A stretch of DNA of 64,000 bases, from positions 1 to 64,000 of the forward strand of contig JAJRZR010000035.1 of assembly GCA_024275145.1 (NCBI GenBank). Reading direction: 5' to 3'. Below are positions 37,827 to 46,988 of the stretch, piece by piece. A program made the translations under genes and the position numbers. The first letter of the stretch is position 1. Each line of letters opens with the position of its first letter. The DNA comes from Deltaproteobacteria bacterium (GTDB taxonomy: Bacteria > Desulfobacterota > Dissulfuribacteria > Dissulfuribacterales > QOAL01). The notes beneath the pieces are model-generated. The model was not told where the DNA came from. It ran no database searches and saw only the letters and a list, made by a program, of their open reading frames with translations.

Positions 37827-39629
37827 ATGGACCAACGACATATAAGAAACGTGGCGATCATCGCCCATGTTGACCATGGAAAGACCACGCTGGTGGACCA
37901 GCTCTTCCGCCAAAGTGGCATGTTTCGCAGCAACCAGCAGGTTGTGGAACGAATGATGGATTCCATGGACCTTGAAAGGGAACGTGGAATTACCATAGCA
38001 TCAAAAAATGGATCATATACCTACGGAGATTACCTGATCAACATCATAGATACCCCTGGGCATGCAGACTTCGGTGGACAGGTTGAAAGGGTCCTGCGCA
38101 TGGCTGACGGGGCACTGCTGCTGGTGGATGCCCAGGAAGGCCCCATGCCCCAGACGTTCTTCGTGGTTAAGAAGGCATTGGCCGCACGTCTGCCACTGGT
38201 AGTGGTCATCAACAAGGTCGACAAGCCCGCGGCCCGTTGTGATTGGGCCGTGGATCAAGTATTCGATCTTCTCGTAAGGCTGAATGCCCCGGATGAAATA
38301 CTCGATTTCCCTGTCGTCTACGCCTCGGCAAAGGATGGTTATGCCCTGGCAGATCCGGATGACAAGGCCTCCGGGGTAAACGGCATGGCCCTGATATCAG
38401 AGATGATTGTAAGACATATTCCCCCTCCCTCAGGGGACATCTCTGCCCCGCTTCAACTTCAGATCAACACCATTGACTACTCACCGTATCTTGGACGACT
38501 TGGCATTGGAAAACTTATAAACGGTCAAATCAGCATAAACAGCAATGTGGCAGTGGCAAGGCGTGACGGGACGATTTCCCCCGTACGGATCACCAAGATC
38601 TTTAAATTCAAAGGTGAGAGCAAGGTGGAGACCAAGGAGGCAGGTGCGGGAGACATAGTCGCCGTTGCCGGGATGGAGGACGTGACCGTTGGGGTAACCT
38701 TCTGTGACCCCGAGGACCCACGCCCTTTGCCCCTCGTTGAAATCGATCCACCGACTATCGCCATGAATTTCATACCAAACGACTCCCCCTTTGCCGGGAA
38801 GGAGGGGAAATTCGTCACCTCAAGGCATCTGGAGGAAAGGCTCCACAGGGAGACCCTTGCCGATGTGGCGCTCAAGGTAGAGCCCTTGGGTCATGGGGCA
38901 GGTTACAGGGTCTCTGGACGCGGGGAGTTGCATCTGTCTATCCTCATCGAGAAAATGAGGCGCGAAGGTTACGAATTCCAGGTTACCAGACCCCAGGTAA
39001 TAATGAAAAACGATAACGGTCAGGTGCTTGAGCCCTACGAAGAGCTTACGGTAGACGTGGATGAAGCATATCAGGGAGTGGTCATCGAAAAGCTTGGAGG
39101 GCTTAGGGGGATATTGAAGGACATGAAGGTAGAAAGCGGCATGGCCCGCTTGGTATTCAGGGTCCCAACCAGGGGGCTTCTCGGATTCCGTGCCGAATTC
39201 ATGACCGATACCCGGGGGATGGGCACCATGAACTACGTGTTCGATGGATGGGGACCATATGCAGGTGGAATCTGGAACAGGCAAAACGGGGTGTTGGTAG
39301 TAAAGGAGGGATGCATCACTGTGGCGTATGCCTTGTTCAACCTCCAGGAACGTGGAAAGTTGTTTCTCGGTCCTGGGGTCAAGGTCTACAAGGGCCAGAT
39401 CATAGGTGAACATTGCCGGTCAGGGGACCTCGTGGTCAATCCTGCAAAGGGTAAAAAACTTACCAACATGCGGGCTGCCGGATCCGATGATGCGGTTATA
39501 CTCACCCCACCCAGGGTAATGAGCCTCGAAGATTGTATATCGTATATCAATGATGACGAACTCGTTGAGGTCACCCCCATGGCAATACGTCTTCGAAAGG
39601 CAAAAGGGGCCAGGGTCAGGCCATCGTAG
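37827..39629 (+). CDS. typA: Ribosome-associated GTPase TypA/BipA
   Basis: [44 protein letters not shown]. Confidence 0.97.
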   Translation: MDQRHIRNVAIIAHVDHGKTTLVDQLFRQSGMFRSNQQVVERMMDSMDLERERGITIASKNGSYTYGDYLINIIDTPGHADFGGQVERVLRMADGALLLVDAQEGPMPQTFFVVKKALAARLPLVVVINKVDKPAARCDWAVDQVFDLLVRLNAPDEILDFPVVYASAKDGYALADPDDKASGVNGMALISEMIVRHIPPPSGDISAPLQLQINTIDYSPYLGRLGIGKLINGQISINSNVAVARRDGTISPVRITKIFKFKGESKVETKEAGAGDIVAVAGMEDVTVGVTFCDPEDPRPLPLVEIDPPTIAMNFIPNDSPFAGKEGKFVTSRHLEERLHRETLADVALKVEPLGHGAGYRVSGRGELHLSILIEKMRREGYEFQVTRPQVIMKNDNGQVLEPYEELTVDVDEAYQGVVIEKLGGLRGILKDMKVESGMARLVFRVPTRGLLGFRAEFMTDTRGMGTMNYVFDGWGPYAGGIWNRQNGVLVVKEGCITVAYALFNLQERGKLFLGPGVKVYKGQIIGEHCRSGDLVVNPAKGKKLTNMRAAGSDDAVILTPPRVMSLEDCISYINDDELVEVTPMAIRLRKAKGARVRPS

Positions 39630-39711
39630 ATGGACAGGTATCGCCCATCTCTGCGCCAGTGCAATGCACAATCTTGCCAACTTGTAAAGATTATCTTATC
39701 TTAGCGTGAAA

Positions 39712-39781
39712 ACTGCCTTCGGGCTGTGTTTTCGTATTCGTAATGGTGCCATTAATCACCATGGGCTACGTAAAGGTTGTA
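39712..39781 (-). repeat. IR-80 repeat copy, inverted relative to the 39825 copy
   Basis: Reverse complement ACAACCTTTACGTAGCCCATGG...GGCACC...GAAAACACAGCCCGAAGGCAGTTTTCACGC. Confidence 0.65.
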
Positions 39782-39824
39782 ATGAAAATATAGTCGCCAT
39801 CGGGAACAACAAATGGGCGCTTCC

Positions 39825-39906
39825 AAAACCTTCGTGCGGCCCGTATCTTGATGCCGCACCCATGGCATAAAAAAACACAGCCAAGGGACAAGATGTATTT
39901 TCACGC
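39825..39906 (+). repeat. IR-80 repeat copy
   Basis: aaaaccttcgtgcggcccgtatcttgatgccgcacccatggcataaaaaaacacagccaagggacaagatgtattttcacgcc. Confidence 0.75.
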
Positions 39907-39996
39907 CAAGTTGGCAAGCTAGCGGGAAAATGCATCCTAACATCGGGCAGGCAAGAACGTCTTAGAGGCGCCCGAACATCACTGGATGTATCTTAT

Positions 39997-40404
39997 ATGG
40001 ACCTAAAACAAATTGAATCGATTATAACGGAAGAATTTATTTCAGGTCTCTTTCCACCTGAAAAGACGGATGAATTCTTTAATGCCCTTTATGGCGGGGC
40101 TGAAACCGGTGCGTTTGATATCAGTCTGCACCTCGACGGCGTCGACAGGGCTACCAACTCGCTCATGCTGGAATTCTGGCTGACCGAAAGACCTGGGAAA
40201 TGCATGGCCTGCAACCTCACCTATGGCCTGCCGCAGGTCTTTGACAGGCATCCTGTAATCGACATCAAGGGCATCAGTGCAGCGATAGAAAAGGTGCTAG
40301 CACCTGAAATAAGCGTCAAGGGATGGCAGATCGGGACCACGGAGCCCAGAAATCCCACATTGAGTGTCATACCCCTCAGGATATCCCTGGGGGAGGCCGG
40401 GTAA
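39997..40404 (+). CDS. Conserved hypothetical protein (deltaproteobacterial family often mislabelled 'pancreas/duodenum homeobox protein')
   Basis: MDLKQIESIITEEFISGLFPPEKTDEFFNALYGGAETGAFDISLHL; RPGKCMACNLTYGLPQVFDRHPVI; family recollection only. Confidence 0.65.
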   Translation: MDLKQIESIITEEFISGLFPPEKTDEFFNALYGGAETGAFDISLHLDGVDRATNSLMLEFWLTERPGKCMACNLTYGLPQVFDRHPVIDIKGISAAIEKVLAPEISVKGWQIGTTEPRNPTLSVIPLRISLGEAG

Positions 40405-40417
40405 TCTGGTAAAGCCC

Positions 40418-41074
40418 ATGAAAGTAATAGCCTTTGGCGATATCCATATGGACTGCCGGGCAATAAAAAAGATCCCGGATCTAGAGCATGCCAACTTGGT
40501 GATCATAACCGGGGACCTGACCAACTTCGGTGGAAGGAAAGAGGCCTTGAGGATCCTTGAAGAGATACGCGGGATCAATCCCAGGTGTTATGCCATACAT
40601 GGCAATCTGGATCTGCCTGAGGTAAACGATCTCCTTTCAGGGCTTGAAATAAACCTTCATAGTACAGGAATCATCCAGGGAGACATAGGCCTTTTCGGTG
40701 TCGGGGGATCAAACATCACTCCCTTCAATACCCCGAGCGAATATACAGAAGAGGAGATAAGTGAATTTGTAAATAGGGCATATGAGTGTATACAGGATGC
40801 ACCTATCAAGGTCCTCATCTCCCATGCGCCGCCCTATGGAACCGTTACCGATCAATTAAACAACGGTATGCACGTAGGCAGCAAGGCCATTCGCGAATTC
40901 ATTGAAAAATACCAGCCGGATTTCTGCTTCACCGGCCATATCCATGAGGCAAGGGGGAAAGATACCATAGGCCAAAGCCTTATCCTGAATCCCGGAATGC
41001 TGATAGAGCCAGGATGGATAGAATTTGAATCAAAGGAAAATGGCAATTACCTGGCACGGCTGAACAGGACGTAA
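40418..41074 (+). CDS. Metallophosphoesterase
   Basis: VIAFGDIHMD; VIITGDLTNFG; IHGNLDLPEV; VLISHAPPYG; CFTGHIHEA. Confidence 0.92.
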   Translation: MKVIAFGDIHMDCRAIKKIPDLEHANLVIITGDLTNFGGRKEALRILEEIRGINPRCYAIHGNLDLPEVNDLLSGLEINLHSTGIIQGDIGLFGVGGSNITPFNTPSEYTEEEISEFVNRAYECIQDAPIKVLISHAPPYGTVTDQLNNGMHVGSKAIREFIEKYQPDFCFTGHIHEARGKDTIGQSLILNPGMLIEPGWIEFESKENGNYLARLNRT

Positions 41075-41122
41075 AACGTGGCCCTTACCTCTTACCTGCG
41101 CCTGGGCCACTCCACCTGCCTG

Positions 41123-42001
41123 CTATTCCAACGGCTGGCCTGCCATTGGATTCCCTTTGAGAAAACATCTGAGCGCATCCCTCCAGTGTCTCAAATACGC
41201 CCCGGTTTTTGCGTGAAAGCGGCTATTGTCCAACACCGAATATGCAGGGCGCATTGCAGGCCGTTTGAATTCATTGCTTGAGACAGGCACGACCCGGCCG
41301 TTATCCCTGCCAGACAACTCAAGGATCGCCCTGGCAAAATCGTACCAGGAGCAGGCCCCTTGGTTGGTCACATGAAAGATTCCTCTGGCTCCGGACTGCA
41401 CCAACGACAACATACCCCCTGCCAAATCGACAGTGTAGGTAGGAGCGCCTATCTGGTCGTCAACTATTCTCAACTCCTTGTCCCCCTCATAGAGATTCAA
41501 AACGGTAGAGACGAAGTTTGGACCATGTTCACCATACAACCATGAGGTCCTTACTATTATATAATCCGCACCCGATTCAGCGACACCTCTCTCTCCACAG
41601 AGTTTTGATAGACCATAGACATTGAGGGGGGATGCGGCATCTGTCTCCTTGTATGGCACCTCGCCCCTGCCATCGAAAACGTAGTCCGTACTCACCTGAA
41701 CAAAAAGGGCACCTGACTCCCTGCAGGCATGGGCCAGATTGCCAGCACCCTCGGCGTTCACTGCCATTGCCAGTTCCCGCTCCTTCTCACATAGATCCAC
41801 CTTTGTAAACGCTGCACAGTTCACCACAGCAAAAGGAGCCTGGCGTATGACTACGTCAAGGCATCTGGCCCTGTCGGTTATATCGAGATCGTCCTTGCCC
41901 AGGCATACCATGTTGAAGGGGCCTGAAAAGGTCTTGATCACATCGGCTGCCAGCATGCCATGTGCCCCGGTAAGCACTATTTTTTTATCGTCAAGGTGCA
42001 T
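41123..42001 (-). CDS. rfbD: dTDP-4-dehydrorhamnose reductase
   Basis: KIVLTGAHGMLAADVIKTF; STDYVFDGRGEVPYKETDAASPLNVYGLSKL. Confidence 0.92.
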   Translation of the reverse strand: MHLDDKKIVLTGAHGMLAADVIKTFSGPFNMVCLGKDDLDITDRARCLDVVIRQAPFAVVNCAAFTKVDLCEKERELAMAVNAEGAGNLAHACRESGALFVQVSTDYVFDGRGEVPYKETDAASPLNVYGLSKLCGERGVAESGADYIIVRTSWLYGEHGPNFVSTVLNLYEGDKELRIVDDQIGAPTYTVDLAGGMLSLVQSGARGIFHVTNQGACSWYDFARAILELSGRDNGRVVPVSSNEFKRPAMRPAYSVLDNSRFHAKTGAYLRHWRDALRCFLKGNPMAGQPLE

Positions 42002-42108
42002 TATCTATATGGGCTGGATAGTCATTTCCTAAGACCTATACGAGCCGTCCAAATAGATACAGGTCAGGTACGCGACTGAAATGACAGACGTGATTTTAGC
42101 CCTGTATC

Positions 42109-43122
42109 CTATATCTGTTCCCCATAGTGTTGCAGGTAATATCCTTTGTAGGCTCCGGACAGAATCCTTTCCCACCATGGCCGGTTGGCCTCATACCACC
42201 GGATCGTATCCTGGATACCCTGTTCAAAGGAGATACTGGGAGACCAGCCCAGACAATTACCCACCTTTGATATATCCATGGCATAACGCCTGTCATGGCC
42301 GAGACGGTCATCCACATATTCGATCAAGGACTCAGAACTACCAAGGAATCCAAGTATAGTGCGGATCACCTGCAGGTTGCTCATTTCACAGTTGCCGCCA
42401 AGGTTATATATCTCTCCCGGTTTTCCCCTTTCCAACACCTGCATTATTGCCTCACAGTGGTCCGAGACATGTATCCAGTCCCTGACATTCTGCCCGTCGC
42501 CGTAAAGCGGAAGTTTCCTGCCTTCCATGACATTGATGGACATTAAGGGAATGAGTTTTTCCGGGAATTGATAGGGCCCGTAGTTATTGGAACAACGGGT
42601 AATGATTACCGGCGTCCCGTAGGTCTTCCAGGAGGCCCTCACGAGAAGATCAGAGGATGCCTTTGATGCAGCGTAGGGACTGTTGGGCCTCAAGGGATCC
42701 TCCTCCCTGAAGGGGGGCTCATCCGGCCCAAGGGACCCATACACCTCATCGGTAGAGATGTGGATAAACTTTTCTGGCCGATCTGCCCTACGGAAACAGT
42801 CAAGTAGCACCTGCGTTCCCATGACATTCGTGGTTATAAACGGGCTCGCATCGTGGATTGATCTGTCCACGTGACTTTCTGCGGCAAAATGCACTACCGC
42901 ATCCACCTTTTTCATAATGGCAGAGACGAGTTCTTCGTCCTCGATGCGCCCCCTTACAAAGCTGTAACCGGAATTGTCTTCCAGATCGGCAAGATTCTCC
43001 AGGTTGCCTGCATAGGTCAAGGCATCCAGATTTATTACCTCATAATTTCCCGTAGAGATAAGGTGGTGGATAAAATTAGACCCTATAAAACCACAACCTC
43101 CTGTAACTAAAAGCTTTTTCAC
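42109..43122 (-). CDS. rfbB: dTDP-glucose 4,6-dehydratase
   Basis: LLVTGGCGFIGSNFIHHLI; FAAESHVDRSIHD; HISTDEVYGSLG; SPYAASKASSDLLVRA. Confidence 0.96.
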   Translation of the reverse strand: MKKLLVTGGCGFIGSNFIHHLISTGNYEVINLDALTYAGNLENLADLEDNSGYSFVRGRIEDEELVSAIMKKVDAVVHFAAESHVDRSIHDASPFITTNVMGTQVLLDCFRRADRPEKFIHISTDEVYGSLGPDEPPFREEDPLRPNSPYAASKASSDLLVRASWKTYGTPVIITRCSNNYGPYQFPEKLIPLMSINVMEGRKLPLYGDGQNVRDWIHVSDHCEAIMQVLERGKPGEIYNLGGNCEMSNLQVIRTILGFLGSSESLIEYVDDRLGHDRRYAMDISKVGNCLGWSPSISFEQGIQDTIRWYEANRPWWERILSGAYKGYYLQHYGEQI

Positions 43123-43194
43123 CTATACTTCCTGTCCTGTACCGGGTATGTATCAAGGGGCCTCTACCCCCGGAGATATTTTACTCGACGCTAG

Positions 43195-43857
43195 CTAGCC
43201 AAGTATCTCCCTTTTCACCTCTTCGATACCGAGTTTTTTTATTAATCTATCCACCCTGGCCTTTTTCTTGACTTCGCGTGAAAACAGGCGTGCCAGGCGC
43301 CTCAGGATCCGGGCCGCATCCTGTTCAGTGGTAACAGTGGCAACCTCTTGCCCTGTTCTTGGTCTTACACCACCGTGTCCCCCTATGAGAACCTTGAATC
43401 CACTTCGCTGCCCCATAAGGCCAAAATCCATTAGATTTGCCCAGGAACAGCAGGCAGGACAACCTGAAACCCCTACCTTCAACTTTGGGGGTATGGCCTC
43501 CCTGGCCAATTCCTCGTAAAGATACTCGCCCATGGCAAAGGTGTCCTGAAAGGCCAGCTTACAATAGGGCTTCCCAACGCACACCCTGGGATGAGAAAGA
43601 TCCCTTGCCTTCCTGACCACGGCCCCGGCGGACTCCAGTGCCTTCATGGCCTTGATTCCTGCCTCATACTCGAGCCCCAACAGCATGATCTTTTGGGCAA
43701 CGGTGATATGAAGAGATATACCAGATACCCTGGAAACTTCAGTGAGCACCTCCAGGACCTGACCCTTCAGAATTCCATTCGGCAATTCAATGGTAAGGGC
43801 GTAGGTCCCATCCTTCTGGACCATAAGCCCGGGAACGATCTTGTTGTCTTCAACCAT
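43195..43857 (-). CDS. Nitrite/sulfite reductase domain protein
   Basis: MVEDNKIVPGLMVQKDGTYALTIELPNG; GKPYCKLAFQDT; KVGVSGCPACCSWANLMDFGLMG. Confidence 0.85.
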   Translation of the reverse strand: MVEDNKIVPGLMVQKDGTYALTIELPNGILKGQVLEVLTEVSRVSGISLHITVAQKIMLLGLEYEAGIKAMKALESAGAVVRKARDLSHPRVCVGKPYCKLAFQDTFAMGEYLYEELAREAIPPKLKVGVSGCPACCSWANLMDFGLMGQRSGFKVLIGGHGGVRPRTGQEVATVTTEQDAARILRRLARLFSREVKKKARVDRLIKKLGIEEVKREILG

Positions 43858-44061
43858 GGCAGGCTCTCTCCTTTCAAGAAACCGACGAACTTGCAATTTG
43901 CCTGAATCAGTTACATGGGCACTTCCAGGCATGGAAACACGGGGGAAAGGCATTCCAGATTTGCCCACGCTTTTTAAGGTACGCAAGCAGGATATGCCTT
44001 TAAAGTAAAAAGCCAGACAGGCCGTCTGGAAGCCTATAAAAATAAAAAAATTATCAGGAGT

Positions 44062-44079
44062 CCTTGACCTAAGTCAAGG
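44062..44079. promoter_or_regulatory. HcpR/CRP-FNR-like palindromic operator
   Basis: CCTTGACCTAAGTCAAGG in the divergent intergenic region between 43857(-) and 44342(+). Confidence 0.6.
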
Positions 44080-44341
44080 GCAATAAGCTGCATTGATTAT
44101 ATGATCCAGTATCTTGAGGCTTGATCCTGGATCATGTGCTTCAAAGGCCAAAGATACCGTATCCTGCTTGTCGTATCTAGGGGACCTGTCTGTTTGTATG
44201 TTCGGCGAGCTTTTTGATGATTCCAGGGTGATTCAGGCTAAAAATGCCCTGTATCCACACCATCTGAGATGGAGAAAAAAAACGGCTATTACCCAGACCC
44301 TGTTTACGGAACAAGACTATCACGAAAGGAAACCTCATACC

Positions 44342-45082
44342 ATGAAAATAATGCGCAAGATAATTGAAATAGACGAAACCCTCTGTGATGGCTGCGGCCT
44401 CTGTGTCCCTGCCTGTGCAGAAGGGGCAATAGCAATCATCGATCGAAAGGCCCGGCTAGTGTCAGAAAGATATTGTGACGGCCTGGGTGCCTGCCTGGGA
44501 AACTGCCCTACCGGTGCCTTGAAGGTAATCGAACGGCAAGCGGAAGATTTCGACGAAGAGGCGGTAAAGGAACACCTGAAAAGGCGGGACGATGTAAAGG
44601 AAACGGCCCCAAGTACCCCGCCCAGGACGTGTCCATCGGCAAGAATAATGGACCTAGACCGCCCAACCCCTTGCCAGGAGGCAAACCGGCCCGTATCGCA
44701 GAGGCCAAGGGCTTCGTTGCTCAGTAACTGGCCATTACAAATAAGGCTGGTGCCACCTGACGCTCCGTTCCTGAAGGATGCAAACCTGTTAATCGCCGCA
44801 GACTGCACCGCTGTGGCATATCCTGATTTCCATAACCAATTTGTAAGGAGCCGCATCGTACTGCTTGGCTGCCCCAAGTTCGACGATCAATCCGCATATA
44901 TAGAAAAATTTGCAGCGATATTTAGGGCCGCTGATATCAAAAAAATTACGTGCCTGATCATGGAGGTCCCATGTTGCGCCACTATGATGGTATTGATAGA
45001 CAAGGCAATGGAGATGGCCGGCAGGTCTGTTCCCGTGGAAAATATAATAATCAGTCCGAAGGGCGATATTGTAAAGAGATAG
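44342..45082 (+). CDS. 4Fe-4S ferredoxin-type protein
   Basis: CDGCGLCVPACAEGAI and CDGLGACLGNCPTGAL. Confidence 0.85.
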   Translation: MKIMRKIIEIDETLCDGCGLCVPACAEGAIAIIDRKARLVSERYCDGLGACLGNCPTGALKVIERQAEDFDEEAVKEHLKRRDDVKETAPSTPPRTCPSARIMDLDRPTPCQEANRPVSQRPRASLLSNWPLQIRLVPPDAPFLKDANLLIAADCTAVAYPDFHNQFVRSRIVLLGCPKFDDQSAYIEKFAAIFRAADIKKITCLIMEVPCCATMMVLIDKAMEMAGRSVPVENIIISPKGDIVKR

Positions 45083-45109
45083 GAGGACAAAGGAGGTATG
45101 AGGCTGCCC

Positions 45110-45135
45110 AGGGATGCCTTCAGGCATCCCTTTTT
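45110..45135 (+). terminator. Rho-independent terminator after ferredoxin gene
   Basis: AGGGATGCCTTCAGGCATCCCTTTTT. Confidence 0.85.
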
Positions 45136-45185
45136 GGATTACATAGGGCGTAACCCGGCCCATGACTGCAGGATCTGACCCATTT

Positions 45186-45213
45186 TAAAGCTGAATCATC
45201 AAGGTCTCGATAA
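45186..45213 (+). promoter_or_regulatory. Candidate sigma-28 promoter for flaG
   Basis: TAAAG...CTCGATAA with 16-nt spacing, ~96 nt upstream of flaG ATG. Confidence 0.5.
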
Positions 45214-45308
45214 GTAAAATAAGGGATAAACCAGGCTTGGGACCTAGATAAGAAAATCGGCCCAGGATTGGATAGCATGAAAATTTACAACGATCAGGAG
45301 ACCCGACC

Positions 45309-45731
45309 ATGGATACCAAGGGTATAGAATTTTTGAACCCGCATCCGGTACCGATGAACCGGATCGACATGGACAAGAAAGACATCCCTGCCATCAAACC
45401 CATAGAGGCAATTAGCAAGAGCCTGATGGATCAGGTCTTAAACCAGGCAAGGCCCAGGGACGACGACCAATCGACTACCAACCTTTACAATGACTGGCCA
45501 CCGGAAAAGGTGGCAAAGGCGGCCAAGGACTTACTCACCGAACGTCTGGGGAATTCGAAAAACCTGGAAGTAGACTGGAAATTTGATCAAAAGCATGCAG
45601 TTCTGGTTATCCAGGTAAAAGACAAGCATACGGGTGAAGTCATCAGGCAGGTCCCACCGGAAGATGTCCTGAAGGGGTTCGATCTTTTCAAACCGGATTC
45701 CACTGGCGCCCTGTTGGACAAAAAGGCCTGA
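45309..45731 (+). CDS. flaG: FlaG-family flagellar protein
   Basis: LEVDWKFDQKHAVLVIQVKDKHTGEVIRQVPPEDVLKGFDLFK. Confidence 0.85.
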   Translation: MDTKGIEFLNPHPVPMNRIDMDKKDIPAIKPIEAISKSLMDQVLNQARPRDDDQSTTNLYNDWPPEKVAKAAKDLLTERLGNSKNLEVDWKFDQKHAVLVIQVKDKHTGEVIRQVPPEDVLKGFDLFKPDSTGALLDKKA

Positions 45732-46186
45732 TCTTATCCTTTCGCCACCCCCCCAATGCCGCTTCATTGCCGTTTCCCTGTCACGACCTTTACCTACCCC
45801 GTATCCAACCGATCACAAGGCCATTGTTGAAAATTGTGTCCCTTGATCTGTATACGGCAAGATGCCTCAACCTGATTTGATCACCGGGCAGGACCCTTCG
45901 CCCCCTTAATAGAATCTTACAACCTAGTTATTGTAATTTCAGCTAATTGTGATATGTTGCGGGCGTGAGTATGGGTACAGCTGCATTGCTGAACAACCCT
46001 GCATATCCCTGGGGCATGCCCGTGAATTTACATGCCGGGCTGTCGATCTCAAAGGCGCTACCATCGAAAATCGAGGCTCATATGCCGAGAAAGCGTCCTT
46101 CTTTACCAGGGCTTCATCTCTACATCCAAGGGAGACAATAAAAACTATGGACCGCATAAGGGCCTGAACACTCAAGACACCTTGCC

Positions 46187-46987
46187 ATGAAAAGCTACAA
46201 TTACCAGGGAGCATTCCAGAAACTTATTGAGATCATAGACAGGCTCAGGGCACCTGACTGATGTCCCTGGGACCGTGAACAGACACCAGGATCTGTGAGA
46301 AAATATATCCTGGAGGAGGCCTACGAACTCGCAGAGGCTATAGAGAATGAAGGGCCCGGCGAATGCGCCGAGGAACTGGGAGACCTCTTTTTTATGCTCC
46401 TGTTCGTCGCCCGCATGTTCGAGGAGGCAGGGGCCTTTTCACTGGATGACGCGCTCGCCCTGGTCGAGAAAAAGATGATCAGGAGGCATCCCCACATATT
46501 TGGAAACGTCAAGGTAACGAACAGCCAGGAAGTGACCGCCAATTGGCAGGCCATAAAGGCCCAGGAATCCAAAGAAAAGGGGGAGGTCCATAGCGTGCTG
46601 GGGCACCTGCCAAAGGCGCTTCCTGCCCTGCAACGGGCCTTCAGGATCGGCGAGAGGGCATCGAGGGTAGGATTCGACTGGGAAGATGCCGAAGGTGTAT
46701 GGGACAAGATCGAGGAAGAACAGAGGGAGCTGAAAAAGGCCATTGAAGCAGGTAGAAAAGAGGAGGTCGAGATGGAATTGGGCGACCTGTTGTTTTCCGT
46801 AGCCAATCTGGCCCGAAAGTTGGGGATCAATCCAGAGGAGGCCTTGAAGGGTACCCTGGAAAGGTTCATTTCCAGGTTTCAGCTCATGGAAAGGTCACTT
46901 GGCAAGGCCGGAAAGGATATGGCCGGCTCTTCCAGCAAGGAACTTGAACAGGCGTGGGAAGACGTAAAGGGCTTGGGGAAAATATAA
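46187..46987 (+). CDS. mazG: MazG-family NTP pyrophosphohydrolase with in-frame TGA at codon 25 (nonsense or recoded)
   Basis: [52 protein letters not shown]; frame continuous with ORF 46295..46987. Confidence 0.85.
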
Positions 46988-46988
46988 T

